A stretch of 56,902 nt of DNA, taken from Clostridium grantii DSM 8605. GTDB lineage: Bacteria > Bacillota > Clostridia > Clostridiales > Clostridiaceae. This document shows, piece by piece, positions 17,193 through 25,232 of this stretch (its first letter is position 1; the number at the start of each line of letters is the position of its first letter). The position numbers were made by a program, and so were the translations under genes. The stretch lies in contig NZ_FQXM01000024.1 of assembly GCF_900129965.1 (NCBI RefSeq), forward strand, positions 1 through 56,902. Reading direction: 5' to 3'. A model generated the notes under the pieces. It was not told the DNA's origin and ran no database searches. It worked only from the letters and a program-made list of their open reading frames with translations.

Positions 17193-18233
17193 ATGAATAA
17201 TAAAAATATAAATAAAGATATAAATAATAATTTTGAGGAATTATTTCAAAAGGCTAAAGAATTTAATGAGGTGAAACCATGGCAATGGCTTGGTGGAACT
17301 GATGTTTTTGGAATAAAACTTCATGATATGGATGAAATAGTTTTTTGCTCAGTAATGGGTATGGGGGAAGAATTATATGGCATGGCTATTTATAAAGGAA
17401 TCAGAGGAATAGAAAGTTATTTTAAAATGTTAGATAGAGATTATGATTTAGATGAAGAGGCTATACATATTCAGCAGGCCATAACTATTGATTTTGTTGA
17501 TAGGAATGAAGTTACGAGCCAAGACTATGAATTAATAAAAGATTCAGGTATTAAATTTAGAGGAAAGAAACAATGGCCTATTTTAAGGGAATATGAGCCT
17601 GGATTTATTCCATGGTTTGCAGAAGAGGAAAATTTGATTTTAATGGGAAGAATTTTAGATAAAGCTAAGGATTATGTTCTTTATTTAAAAGATAATATGG
17701 ATAAAGCAGCACTTATGCAAGAAGGAAAATGTCATGTTAGAGAATTCTATGAAGACAATAGTTTCAAAGAAAAAGTTGTTGATTATATAAAATTAAATGA
17801 AGAGTATGATAGTTTGATAGAGATTCCTATAGTTTATGATGATTTAAGCATTAGAAGAATAAAGAAACAATGCAAAAAAACAAATGTAGTTTTGGAAATA
17901 GATGCTTTTTATGATTTGATGCCTGTTGAAGAAGAAGATCAAGTTCCTTATTTCCATGGAATACTTATGATAGTAGATGTGGATGAAGAATATATAATAG
18001 GAAATCACATTACTCACCCTTATAATATGGCGGAAGAATTTCAGAGGTATTTATTAGAATTTTTTAATGAAAAAAATGAATTACCTAGAAAGGTTCTTAT
18101 TTCAAATTTTAATTTATTGACTTGGGTAGAAGATATGTTTGATAAGCTAGGAGTTCAGGTGGAATTTGTGGATCATTTAAGTTTAATTCCAGAGATAAAA
18201 AAAGAAGTGTTGGATGAGATGTTTGAGGAATAG
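17193..18233 (+). CDS. Hypothetical protein (DUF7309/DUF6930-like)
   Basis: 346 aa, acidic and soluble, with no signal peptide or transmembrane segment. The N-terminal part ('KPWQWLGGTDVFGI', 'FCSVMGMGEELYGMAIYKG') resembles DUF7309. The C-terminal part ('HGILMIVDVDEEYIIGNHIT', 'RKVLISNFNLLTWVED') resembles DUF6930, often fused to it. The function is unknown. ATG 17193 follows AGGAGGAGCC at a rather long distance of about 25 bases, with GGGG closer in. It stands alone behind the candidate leader RNA. Confidence 0.7.
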   Translation: MNNKNINKDINNNFEELFQKAKEFNEVKPWQWLGGTDVFGIKLHDMDEIVFCSVMGMGEELYGMAIYKGIRGIESYFKMLDRDYDLDEEAIHIQQAITIDFVDRNEVTSQDYELIKDSGIKFRGKKQWPILREYEPGFIPWFAEEENLILMGRILDKAKDYVLYLKDNMDKAALMQEGKCHVREFYEDNSFKEKVVDYIKLNEEYDSLIEIPIVYDDLSIRRIKKQCKKTNVVLEIDAFYDLMPVEEEDQVPYFHGILMIVDVDEEYIIGNHITHPYNMAEEFQRYLLEFFNEKNELPRKVLISNFNLLTWVEDMFDKLGVQVEFVDHLSLIPEIKKEVLDEMFEE

Positions 18234-18238
18234 GTGGG

Positions 18239-18274
18239 GAAGAGGTAGAAGAGGTAGAAGAGGTAGAAGAGTTG
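18239..18274 (+). repeat. 9-base tandem repeat GAAGAGGTA
   Basis: Three exact units (18239-18265) and a fourth degenerate unit GAAGAGTTG lie immediately after the stop codon of the preceding gene. Confidence 0.8.
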
Positions 18275-18342
18275 GAAAGTTGGAAATTTTGAGTAAAATT
18301 TAATTTTATTTAAAACAATATTAAAAAATACAAAAAAAACAG

Positions 18343-18371
18343 TTGAACTTTAGCGAAGTATGTTATATAAT
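18343..18371 (+). promoter_or_regulatory. Sigma-A promoter of the Tad pilus operon
   Basis: TTGAAC at 18343-18348, a 17-base spacer and TATAAT at 18366-18371. It lies just upstream of the c-di-GMP riboswitch. Confidence 0.75.
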
Positions 18372-18387
18372 ATATTTATAGACAAAC

Positions 18388-18490
18388 AGATATAAAACTC
18401 GATAATAGCAAAATTAGTGAAAGCTAATGACGCAAAACTACAGGGACTAACATGTTTTTAACATAATGTCAGCCAGTTGCCGAAGGTTTG
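18388..18490 (+). ncRNA. Cyclic di-GMP-I (GEMM-I) riboswitch
   Basis: It has the GEMM-I conserved blocks in order: CGATAATAGCAAA, a small hairpin with GTGAAAGC, TGACGCAAAACTAC, AGGGACTAA, a variable hairpin, then TGTCAGCCAGTTGCCGAA. The closing helix can be drawn from AAACTCG (about 18395) and CGAAGGTTT (about 18481). It senses cyclic di-GMP. A terminator follows at once, and then the DUF192-flp-tad genes, so it should control pilus expression at transcription termination. Whether ligand turns the operon on or off cannot be decided by inspection. Confidence 0.88.
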
Positions 18491-18491
18491 A

Positions 18492-18523
18492 AAAAAACTC
18501 ATTCCTTGTGGATGAGTTTTTTT
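18492..18523 (+). terminator. Intrinsic terminator of the c-di-GMP riboswitch
   Basis: AACTCATTCC pairs with GGATGAGTT (one bulged T) and is followed by T7. The 5' arm repeats the AAAACTC found in the 5' strand of the aptamer's closing helix, giving a possible mutually exclusive pairing. Confidence 0.85.
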
Positions 18524-18543
18524 AATTATCAGGAGGTAGAAAT

Positions 18544-18888
18544 TTGCTTTCTTTAAAAAATTTAACTAACAATAAGATAATAGCTCATAATGTGATTGAG
18601 GCGGATAGTTTTTTTAAAAGATTAAAAGGATTAATGTTTACAAAGGTCCTGTCCCCGCAATCAGGAATGTTTATACATCCTTGTAATGGAATTCACACTT
18701 TTTTTATGAACTATGTTATTGATGTTTTATATCTTGATCCTAATAATAAAATCATTGCTATTGATGAAAAAATGAAGCCCAGCAGATTCGGAAAGATTCA
18801 TAAAAAAGCAGTGGCCGTAGTTGAATTGTCAGAAGGAATGATAGAGGAAACTCAAACAAAAGTTGGACATGTAGTAGAATTCATTTAA
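18544..18888 (+). CDS. DUF192 protein
   Basis: A 114-aa DUF192 protein: 'FFKRLKGLMF', 'GMFIHPCNGIHTFFMNYVIDVLYLD', 'VVELSEGMIE'. The start is TTG 18544, preceded by AGGAGG at 18531-18536. The family's biochemical role is not established. It often accompanies Tad/Flp pilus genes in clostridia and is the first gene behind the riboswitch here. It contains a reverse copy of the CGGGGACAGGACC word at 18645-18657 that codes for 'VLSP' without disturbing the family pattern. Confidence 0.85.
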   Translation: MLSLKNLTNNKIIAHNVIEADSFFKRLKGLMFTKVLSPQSGMFIHPCNGIHTFFMNYVIDVLYLDPNNKIIAIDEKMKPSRFGKIHKKAVAVVELSEGMIEETQTKVGHVVEFI

Positions 18889-18906
18889 AAAAAAGGAGAG
18901 ATAATT

Positions 18907-19077
18907 ATGTTAAAAAAAATGAAAAATCTATTTGTTGAAGAACAAGGACAAGGTATGACAGAATATGGTTTAGTACTAGGAATTATTGCTGTTGGAGTAA
19001 TAGCTACACTAGTTTTATTAAGAGATAAAATTTTAGCAGTAATAACAAGTGTAACAAGTGGTTTAGGTACGGAATAA
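18907..19077 (+). CDS. flp: Flp-type pilin
   Basis: 56 aa. A basic N-terminus (MLKKMKNLF) is followed by 'EEQGQGMTEYGLVLGIIAVGVIATLVLL', the Flp motif with adjacent Glu-Tyr and a long hydrophobic helix. Prepilin cleavage is most likely after Gly14, which puts Glu19 at +5 and Tyr20 at +6. AAGGAGAG precedes the ATG. As the major subunit it should be needed in large amounts, in line with the terminator immediately downstream that would limit expression of the rest of the operon. Confidence 0.93.
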   Translation: MLKKMKNLFVEEQGQGMTEYGLVLGIIAVGVIATLVLLRDKILAVITSVTSGLGTE

Positions 19078-19137
19078 AACTATAAGATAAGATGCTGACA
19101 AATACATTAATTTGAGAATATAATAAATCCCACATCT

Positions 19138-19170
19138 AAAAAGGCCTTCCATAAAATGGACGGCCTTTTT
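19138..19170 (+). terminator. Terminator between flp and the prepilin peptidase gene
   Basis: AAAAAGGCC (19138-19146) pairs with GGCCTTTTT (19162-19170), with an inner TCCAT/ATGGA helix. The ATG at 19156 lies inside this hairpin, so it is not the start of the next gene. Partial read-through would give an excess of pilin over assembly proteins. Confidence 0.85.
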
Positions 19171-19188
19171 ACAAAAGAGGTGAAAATA

Positions 19189-19707
19189 TTGATTTTGAAT
19201 ATAATACTAATTTTAGTTTTAACTATATGTTTTATCACAGATTTAAAAGAGCAAAAAATATATAATAAAGTTATTTACCCAACCCTTATTTTAGTTGTAA
19301 TAATTCAATTTATTTCAAATGGTTTAAGTGGATTACAAAGTTCACTATTAGGCTTTGTAGTAGGGCTAGGTATTCTATTAATACCATATTTTCTAGGAGG
19401 AATAGGAGCGGGAGATGTAAAACTCTTGGCAGTTATTGGAGCGATGAAAGGGAGTATTTTTGTTTTGAATACAGCTTTATATATGGCTTTAATAGGAGGA
19501 GCTATAGCATTGATAATTATTATATCCCATAAAGAATTTGTAAATTTTTTAAAAAAGTTAGGTACTTGGATATTTGCATTATTTAATGGAGCCACATATA
19601 AGTTAGAATTCCCTACCACGGCTTTAATTAAAAAATATCCTTATGGGGTAGCTATTGTAGGAGGAGCATTCATTTGTCTTTTGTTTGAAGGAGCTTGGAT
19701 AATATGA
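19189..19707 (+). CDS. Prepilin peptidase (A24 family, TadV/CpaA-like)
   Basis: About 172 aa, polytopic, with roughly six hydrophobic segments. The two catalytic Asp regions are present: 'FITDLKEQKIYNKVIYP' near the N-terminus and 'GGIGAGDVKLLAVIG' in the middle. It cleaves the Flp prepilin. The start is assigned to TTG 19189, because GAGGTG lies 7-12 bases upstream and the ATG 19156 reading would begin inside a terminator and add a hydrophilic stretch before the first membrane helix. It overlaps tadE by 4 bases (ATGA). Confidence 0.88.
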   Translation: MILNIILILVLTICFITDLKEQKIYNKVIYPTLILVVIIQFISNGLSGLQSSLLGFVVGLGILLIPYFLGGIGAGDVKLLAVIGAMKGSIFVLNTALYMALIGGAIALIIIISHKEFVNFLKKLGTWIFALFNGATYKLEFPTTALIKKYPYGVAIVGGAFICLLFEGAWII

Positions 19708-20084
19708 AAATAAAAAAAGGACAAGCAATGGTAGAAATTGCAATAATTCTGCCTATATTTTTACTTCTTTTATGTGCTGTACTAGACTTTGGAAGGATAT
19801 TATATGCATCAATAAATTTAAATATGATAACTCAAGAAGCTGTTAGAATGGGTGGTTTGGGTAAAAGTGATTATGAGATAATGCAATATGTAAATGAACA
19901 GGTTAAGTTGCCTGATAAAGACACAATGATAGTAAATATTAACCCAAGTGATTCATCAAGAGATTCTGGTGATTACCTTACATTAAAAATTACCTATGAA
20001 GTTAAGTACATCACTCCCATTATAGGTAATGTTATTAATTCACCCTTTCAAGTTGTGACTCAATCTACTATAAGAGTGGAGTGA
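19704..20084 (+). CDS. tadE: TadE-like minor pseudopilin
   Basis: 126 aa from ATG 19704; a TTG at 19695 is possible but has no better site. 'KKGQAMVEIAIILPIFLLLLCAVLDFGRILYAS' is the TadE_like motif: Glu at the helix start and a single hydrophobic segment. The remaining part is an extracytoplasmic beta-rich domain. Translation is coupled to the prepilin peptidase through an ATGA overlap. Confidence 0.9.
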   Translation: MKIKKGQAMVEIAIILPIFLLLLCAVLDFGRILYASINLNMITQEAVRMGGLGKSDYEIMQYVNEQVKLPDKDTMIVNINPSDSSRDSGDYLTLKITYEVKYITPIIGNVINSPFQVVTQSTIRVE

Positions 20085-20112
20085 TAGAAAATTTAATAAT
20101 AAATAATTTGAT

Positions 20113-20154
20113 AATACTCAATGAACAATACTCAATGAACAATACTCAATGAAC
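20113..20154 (+). repeat. 14-base tandem repeat AATACTCAATGAAC, three exact units
   Basis: Three perfect units fill the gap between tadE and the TadG-like gene and end 26 bases before its start codon. Confidence 0.9.
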
Positions 20155-20179
20155 AATATAAGTTCATAGGAGGAAAAGT

Positions 20180-21133
20180 ATGATGTTAAAAAAATTGAAA
20201 ATTCTAAAAGAAAGATTTATAAAGAACAGATTTATAAAAGAAGAAAGTGGTAATGCCATAGTACTTTTTTCCTTTTATCTTGTTATCCTTATAGGAATAT
20301 CAGGTTTAGTTATAGATACAGGGGTTTTATATTTAACCAAAACTCATTTAAAGAAAACGGCTAATGCAGTGGTTTTGTCGGGAGCACAGGAACTTACTAA
20401 TAGTAGTGCTGCAGTAAATGCTGTTGTTGCAAATATTTTAAATGCTCATGGAGAAGAAGCAAGCTTAAAGGAGATATCAATAGTAACAACCTATCCTTAT
20501 AGAATCTCTGTAACTTTGGAGAAGGAAGTAAAATTATATTTTTTAAAAATTTTTAAAATGTATAGCGAAAAAGTAAGTGTAACCTCCTCAGTACAACTAG
20601 CGCCTATGAAATCAGGGACAGGTGCTGTACCACTTGGAATTGATGAATCTGTACCACTTGAATATCTTAAAGAGTACACCTTAAAGGTGGATTCTGGAGA
20701 TTCTGAATACGGTAATTTTGGGGTATTAGCTCTTCAAGGGCCAGGTGCAAAACTTTATGAACAGGATTTAATGTATGGATATGATGGAGAATTAAAAGTT
20801 GGAGATATAATTAATACTCAAACAGGAAATATCGCTGGAAAAACAGTAAATGCGGTAAATTATAGAATAAATTCTTGCAGCCACTCTATAAATGACTACA
20901 ATAGTAGAGATTGCGATAGAATTATTTTAGTTTTAGTATACGAGCCCTATGCATTCAATGGAAAACAACTAAGTAAAGTGAAAATCGTGGGATTTGCTTA
21001 TTTTTATTTAAAAGAGCCTGTAAATCAACAGGATTCTACAATCAAAGGGTATTTTATAAAAAGAGCTGGAACGGGCTTTGGAAATGAAAGTTTAAGAGAT
21101 ACAGGGGCTTACACAATAAAACTATCAGAGTAG
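20180..21133 (+). CDS. TadG-like pilus-assembly protein
   Basis: 317 aa with a Tad_N-type start: 'KEESGNAIVLFSFYLVILIGISGLVIDTGVLYLTKTHLKKTANAVVLSGAQEL'. This is one transmembrane helix and the A-x-x-A-A-L-A-x-A-like segment of TadG-type proteins. The rest is an extracytoplasmic domain with two Cys (about residues 234 and 244) that could form a disulphide. GGAGGAAAAGT precedes ATGATG, so either Met (20180 or 20183) can start. It lies 8 bases from the CpaB gene. Confidence 0.85.
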   Translation: MMLKKLKILKERFIKNRFIKEESGNAIVLFSFYLVILIGISGLVIDTGVLYLTKTHLKKTANAVVLSGAQELTNSSAAVNAVVANILNAHGEEASLKEISIVTTYPYRISVTLEKEVKLYFLKIFKMYSEKVSVTSSVQLAPMKSGTGAVPLGIDESVPLEYLKEYTLKVDSGDSEYGNFGVLALQGPGAKLYEQDLMYGYDGELKVGDIINTQTGNIAGKTVNAVNYRINSCSHSINDYNSRDCDRIILVLVYEPYAFNGKQLSKVKIVGFAYFYLKEPVNQQDSTIKGYFIKRAGTGFGNESLRDTGAYTIKLSE

Positions 21134-21141
21134 GTGAAATT

Positions 21142-21855
21142 ATGAAATTAAGAAATATACTTATATTAACATTGGTAATGGCATTTATAACCACTATCCT
21201 ATTTAATAATTATTTGAATGATTTAGAAGAAAAATATAAGAAAAATGAAAATAAGATAAGTGTTGTTGTACCTAAAATAGATATCACTAAAAATGAAAAA
21301 GTTACTGAGGAAATGTTAGAAACAAAAGAATTTTATTTAGAGTCAGTTCACCCAGAGGCAATAAAAGAAATACAAGATGTAGTAGGAAAATATGCAGCTA
21401 CTAATATGAAACAAGGAGAAATATTGTTTGCTAGTAGATTTGTTGACCAATTTGCAGCAGAAGATTTTTTAACAAATAAAATAAGAGAAGGGTATGGAGC
21501 AGTATCTATTGAGGTTAATTATGTAGAATCTGTATCAAACTTAATTGAACCTGAGGATTATGTGGATGTTATATTTAGTGAAATTATTGAAAAGGAAAAT
21601 GAAACGGATGAAATAATAACTGAAGTGATATTAGAAAATGTAAGAGTATTAGCTGTTGGGAAAAGACTTAATGAAAATTCACCACAAGTTGACTCCTCAG
21701 ATACCACTAGTCAGTCACAGATTATTGAAGATACAGGTGTGGAATATATATCTGTAACCTTAGAATTGAAGCCAGAAGATATGGTTAAAATAGTGAATGC
21801 AGATGAAAGAGGAAATGTTAAATTCACACTAAAAAGCGACATATTCCCCAAATAA
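21142..21855 (+). CDS. cpaB: CpaB/RcpC-like Flp pilus assembly protein
   Basis: 237 aa: an N-terminal transmembrane segment (about residues 5-24) and a SAF-type domain ('VVVPKIDITKNEKVTEEMLETKEF', 'GKYAATNMKQGEILFASRF'), then the RcpC domain ('GYGAVSIEVNYVESVSNLIEPEDYVDVIF'). In Gram-negative Tad systems CpaB works with the secretin. In this monoderm it must act at the membrane or wall. It lies in line with the other tad genes. Confidence 0.88.
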   Translation: MKLRNILILTLVMAFITTILFNNYLNDLEEKYKKNENKISVVVPKIDITKNEKVTEEMLETKEFYLESVHPEAIKEIQDVVGKYAATNMKQGEILFASRFVDQFAAEDFLTNKIREGYGAVSIEVNYVESVSNLIEPEDYVDVIFSEIIEKENETDEIITEVILENVRVLAVGKRLNENSPQVDSSDTTSQSQIIEDTGVEYISVTLELKPEDMVKIVNADERGNVKFTLKSDIFPK

Positions 21856-21883
21856 ACAACCAACAAATCAAGAAGGTGAGATT

Positions 21884-22729
21884 ATGAATACATTTAAAAA
21901 TAATGTGGATACAACAAACAATAATATTAATGATGAATCAAAGGGAGAAATGATTGTTTTTGTTGCTGCAAAAGGAGGGGTAGGAAAAACAGTAATTTCT
22001 GTGAATACAGCTGTTACCATGGCTATGAAAGGTTATTCAACTTGTATTATAGATGGTGATTTTCAATTTGGTGATGTAAATATTGCTTTAGATATGCAAC
22101 CAAAACTTACAATAAGTGATATGGTTGGTGATGTGGAATCTTTAAATAATGAAGTGATCTCAAATTATATTCAGCAGCATGAAAGTGGAGTTAAAATTTT
22201 ATCGGCACCTTTAAAGCCTGAATATGCAGAGTTAATAACACCTAAGGCCATAGAAGTTATATGTGATAAACTCTTAGAACAAAATAAGTTTTTGATTGTA
22301 GATTTGGGGACAGGACTTACGGAACACAACATTAATTTCATAGAAAAAGCTGATAAAGTGTTTGTTATTACAGATCTTGAAATGACAACTTTGAAAAACA
22401 CAAAAATCATGCTTAAAACGCTAAAATCCTTGGAAATTTCAGGAAAAGTAAAAGTTATTGTAAATAGGGCAGATATGGAGAGTGTAATAAAATTTAAAGA
22501 TGTTAGGGAAATACTTGGTATTGAAAATTTAATTTATATATCAAACAATTTTAAAATAGTATCTAAATCTTTGAATATAGGAATACCTTTTGTAATTAAC
22601 AAACCAAAGGAAAAAATAACCAATGAAATAATTAATTTGGTTTATGAAATTACTGAGTATAAAAAATCCCATAAAAGAGGGCGAAGAAGAAAGAAAAGTT
22701 CAACAGGGTTTTTTAAGAAAAGCAAATAA
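21884..22729 (+). CDS. CpaE/TadZ-like ATPase (MinD/ParA family)
   Basis: 281 aa. The deviant Walker A 'AAKGGVGKT' is at about residue 30, followed by 'IIDGDFQFGDVNIALDM' and 'LIVDLGTGLTEHN'. It has no N-terminal receiver-like domain, so it is shorter than CpaE. It is expected to place the pilus machine on the membrane; a very basic C-terminus (KKSHKRGRRRKKSS) could aid membrane or nucleic-acid binding. GAAGGTGAG precedes the ATG. Confidence 0.87.
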   Translation: MNTFKNNVDTTNNNINDESKGEMIVFVAAKGGVGKTVISVNTAVTMAMKGYSTCIIDGDFQFGDVNIALDMQPKLTISDMVGDVESLNNEVISNYIQQHESGVKILSAPLKPEYAELITPKAIEVICDKLLEQNKFLIVDLGTGLTEHNINFIEKADKVFVITDLEMTTLKNTKIMLKTLKSLEISGKVKVIVNRADMESVIKFKDVREILGIENLIYISNNFKIVSKSLNIGIPFVINKPKEKITNEIINLVYEITEYKKSHKRGRRRKKSSTGFFKKSK

Positions 22730-22741
22730 TAAGTAACAAGG

Positions 22742-22793
22742 GTAAGTAAGAAACGTAAGTAATAAACATAAGTAAGAAACATAAGTAAGAAAA
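22742..22793 (+). repeat. 13-base tandem repeat before cpaF, four units
   Basis: Units GTAAGTAAGAAAC, GTAAGTAATAAAC, ATAAGTAAGAAAC and ATAAGTAAGAAAA fill the gap between the CpaE-like and cpaF genes and run into the GGGGGGAAAAG ribosome binding site. Confidence 0.85.
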
Positions 22794-22805
22794 GGGGGGA
22801 AAAGA

Positions 22806-24239
22806 ATGGGCCTCATTGATAGACTTAATAGTATAAACAATAATAACGTTGATTTAAATGATAAAAAAGAATTGAAAAATAACAGTATAAATGAAATAGA
22901 AAAAGAAACAGAAAAGGAAAAACAAAAACAAAGTGAAAAAACTCATCTACAGAAGATAGTTTATAATACCTCAAACAAACAACAAACAGGCAAGGAAAAA
23001 GAACTAAAAAATAAAATACAGAAAACTATATTAACTCAATTTAAAAATGATGATGTTGAAAAAATAATATCAGAGATAGATTCAATCGCTCTTGAAATAA
23101 TAAAAAAAGATGGAGAATATTTAGGTGATATTGACAGAAAAGCAGTTATTGATGAGATAATAAATGATTTAACAGGGTTTGGACCTATAACCCCCTTGTT
23201 AAAAGATGAAGATATAAGCGAAGTAATGGTAAATGGCCCCCATAGAGTATATGTAGAAAGAAAAGGTAAGGTAGTTCTTACAGATGTACAATTTAGAAAT
23301 GACGAACACGTTATGCATATTATTGAGAAAATTGTTTCACCCCTAGGAAGAAGAATAGATGAAAGCAGTCCTATGGTTGATGCAAGGCTCCCAGATGGAT
23401 CAAGAGTTAATGCTATAATTCCTCCATTAGCCTTAAAAGGGCCAACCATTACTATTAGGAAATTTTCAAAGGACCCTTTTACAATTGAAAATTTAATAAG
23501 TTTCGGAACATTAACAAGAGATATGGCTATTTTTATTGATGCCTGCGTAAAAGCAAGGCTAAATATTTTTATTAGTGGGGGGACAGGTTCCGGAAAAACC
23601 ACCACCTTAAATGTTTTATCCTCATTTATTCCAGATGATGAAAGGATAATAACCATTGAAGATGCAGCGGAACTTCAGCTTGGACAAGACCATGTTATTT
23701 CTTTAGAATCAAGACCGGCAAATATTGAGGGGACAGGAGCTATAACTATAAGAGATCTTGTAAAAAATTCCTTGAGAATGAGGCCAGAGAGAATTGTTAT
23801 CGGTGAGGTTCGTGGTGGGGAAGCTTTAGATATGTTGCAGGCTATGAATACTGGACATGATGGTTCTTTAGCAACAGGTCACTCAAACAGCCCAAGAGAT
23901 ATGATAGCTCGTCTTGAAACCATGGTTTTAATGGCTGGAATGGAGCTACCAGTAAGAGCTATTCGGCAACAAATTTCTGGAGCCATTGATTTGATAATTC
24001 AGCAATCAAGACTTAGTGATGGTTCAAGAAGAATTGTAAGTATAACAGAAGTACAAGGTATGGAAGGGGAAGTGGTTGTTCTTCAAGATATTTTCACATT
24101 TAAACAGCAAGGAAAAGATCAAAATGGGAAATTAATTGGAAAAATGATTTCCACAGGCATACGTCCTAAATTTTATGATAAGCTTTTAGCATCAGGGATA
24201 CAAGTGCCGGATTCTATATTTCAAATAGAGGAGTGGTAA
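22806..24239 (+). CDS. cpaF: CpaF/TadA secretion ATPase
   Basis: A 477-aa type II/IV secretion hexameric ATPase. A hydrophilic, Lys/Glu/Asn-rich N-terminus of about 70 residues is followed by the CpaF core: 'GFGPITPLLKDEDISEVMVNGP', Walker A 'SGGTGSGKTTT' (about residue 257), 'TIEDAAELQL', 'LRMRPERIVIGEVRGGEALDMLQAMNTGHDGSLATGHSNS'. It powers pilus assembly from the cytoplasm. The stop is 2 bases before the tadB start codon. Confidence 0.95.
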   Translation: MGLIDRLNSINNNNVDLNDKKELKNNSINEIEKETEKEKQKQSEKTHLQKIVYNTSNKQQTGKEKELKNKIQKTILTQFKNDDVEKIISEIDSIALEIIKKDGEYLGDIDRKAVIDEIINDLTGFGPITPLLKDEDISEVMVNGPHRVYVERKGKVVLTDVQFRNDEHVMHIIEKIVSPLGRRIDESSPMVDARLPDGSRVNAIIPPLALKGPTITIRKFSKDPFTIENLISFGTLTRDMAIFIDACVKARLNIFISGGTGSGKTTTLNVLSSFIPDDERIITIEDAAELQLGQDHVISLESRPANIEGTGAITIRDLVKNSLRMRPERIVIGEVRGGEALDMLQAMNTGHDGSLATGHSNSPRDMIARLETMVLMAGMELPVRAIRQQISGAIDLIIQQSRLSDGSRRIVSITEVQGMEGEVVVLQDIFTFKQQGKDQNGKLIGKMISTGIRPKFYDKLLASGIQVPDSIFQIEEW

Positions 24240-24241
24240 TT

Positions 24242-25219
24242 ATGAAAGCTATGGTTTTATTATTGATGTTTTTGCTTTCCTTTTTATCAGTTGTATCAAT
24301 ATTATTTAGCTTTATTGTTTCAGATAGAAGAATAAAAAAGAGAATTGATTATTATTTAAAAATTGAAAAACACAAGAATAAAAGAAAAAATGATAAAACA
24401 AATTCAAAAAATACTTTGGATAATAATACCCTAAAAAAATTAAATAAAATAATTAGTGAAAAATTATCTCATATAAATAATGATGATACGGAACAAATGC
24501 TTATAAGTTCTGGCTTAGAAATAGATGTGGAAGAATATATCATGGCTAAGTGGATATTAGCAGCAATCATGGGAGGAATTTTATACTTTATACTAAATAA
24601 TTTTATCTTCCTTTTTGTGGGAGGGGTACTTGGATATATAACGCCTAAGTTTTGGGTTAAAGGTAAGATAAAGAAAAGAATAGAGAAATTCAATAAAGAA
24701 TTACCTAATATGATAAATATTATAATTGGTTCTTTAAAATCAGGTTACAGCTTTCCACAGGCTTTAAAAACCGTAGTAGAAGAATGTGATTCTCCCACAA
24801 AAGATGAGATTGGAATATTGATGAAGGAAATGAGCTATGGTATAACCATGGATGATGCTTTGCAAAATTTAAATAAAAGAATGCCCTCGGATGATCTAGA
24901 ATTATTAATACAAGCAATATTAATTCAAAGACAGGTTGGTGGAAATCTAGCTGGGATTCTTGAAATAATAGTTGAAACCATAAGAGAAAGAATAAGAATA
25001 CAAAGGCAAGTTCAAACATTGACTTCTCAGGGAAGGCTTTCAGGAAGAGTAATTGGAGCATTACCTGTAATATTGGGTGGTATGATTTATTTAATGAATC
25101 CAGAATATATAAAACCTTTATTTTCAAACAACATAGGACGAATTCTTGTTGGATTTAGCATTTTATCAGGAGTAATTGGCTTTATATTAATCAATAAATT
25201 GACAAAAATTCAGGTGTAA
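24242..25219 (+). CDS. tadB: TadB-like inner-membrane platform protein
   Basis: About 325 aa with a T2SSF domain. Two hydrophobic segments occur at the N-terminus and near residue 110, then 'LPNMINIIIGSLKSGYSFPQAL' and 'QRQVGGNLAGILEIIVETIRERIR', and two C-terminal helices. ATG 24242 is preferred over GTG 24233, because GAGGAG lies 8-13 bases upstream. It forms the membrane platform with TadC and docks on CpaF. Confidence 0.9.
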   Translation: MKAMVLLLMFLLSFLSVVSILFSFIVSDRRIKKRIDYYLKIEKHKNKRKNDKTNSKNTLDNNTLKKLNKIISEKLSHINNDDTEQMLISSGLEIDVEEYIMAKWILAAIMGGILYFILNNFIFLFVGGVLGYITPKFWVKGKIKKRIEKFNKELPNMINIIIGSLKSGYSFPQALKTVVEECDSPTKDEIGILMKEMSYGITMDDALQNLNKRMPSDDLELLIQAILIQRQVGGNLAGILEIIVETIRERIRIQRQVQTLTSQGRLSGRVIGALPVILGGMIYLMNPEYIKPLFSNNIGRILVGFSILSGVIGFILINKLTKIQV

Positions 25220-25232
25220 GGAGGGATGAGCT

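Noticed and set aside
18239..22793. Tandem repeats considered as a CRISPR array
   Set aside because: Units are 7-14 bases, directly adjacent, without unique spacers, and no cas genes are present.
23036..23656. 206-codon minus-strand ORF inside cpaF
   Set aside because: Antisense shadow of a well-conserved ATPase; no ribosome binding site and no recognisable domain.
22306..23737. GGGGACAGG copies in the CpaE-like gene and cpaF as insertions
   Set aside because: They encode expected residues (Gly-Thr-Gly after Walker B, and the Walker A GGTGSGKT), so these copies alone would be no evidence for an element.
24720..25127. 135-codon minus-strand ORF inside tadB
   Set aside because: Shadow of a platform-protein gene; Leu/Phe-rich translation typical of antisense to an A-rich gene.
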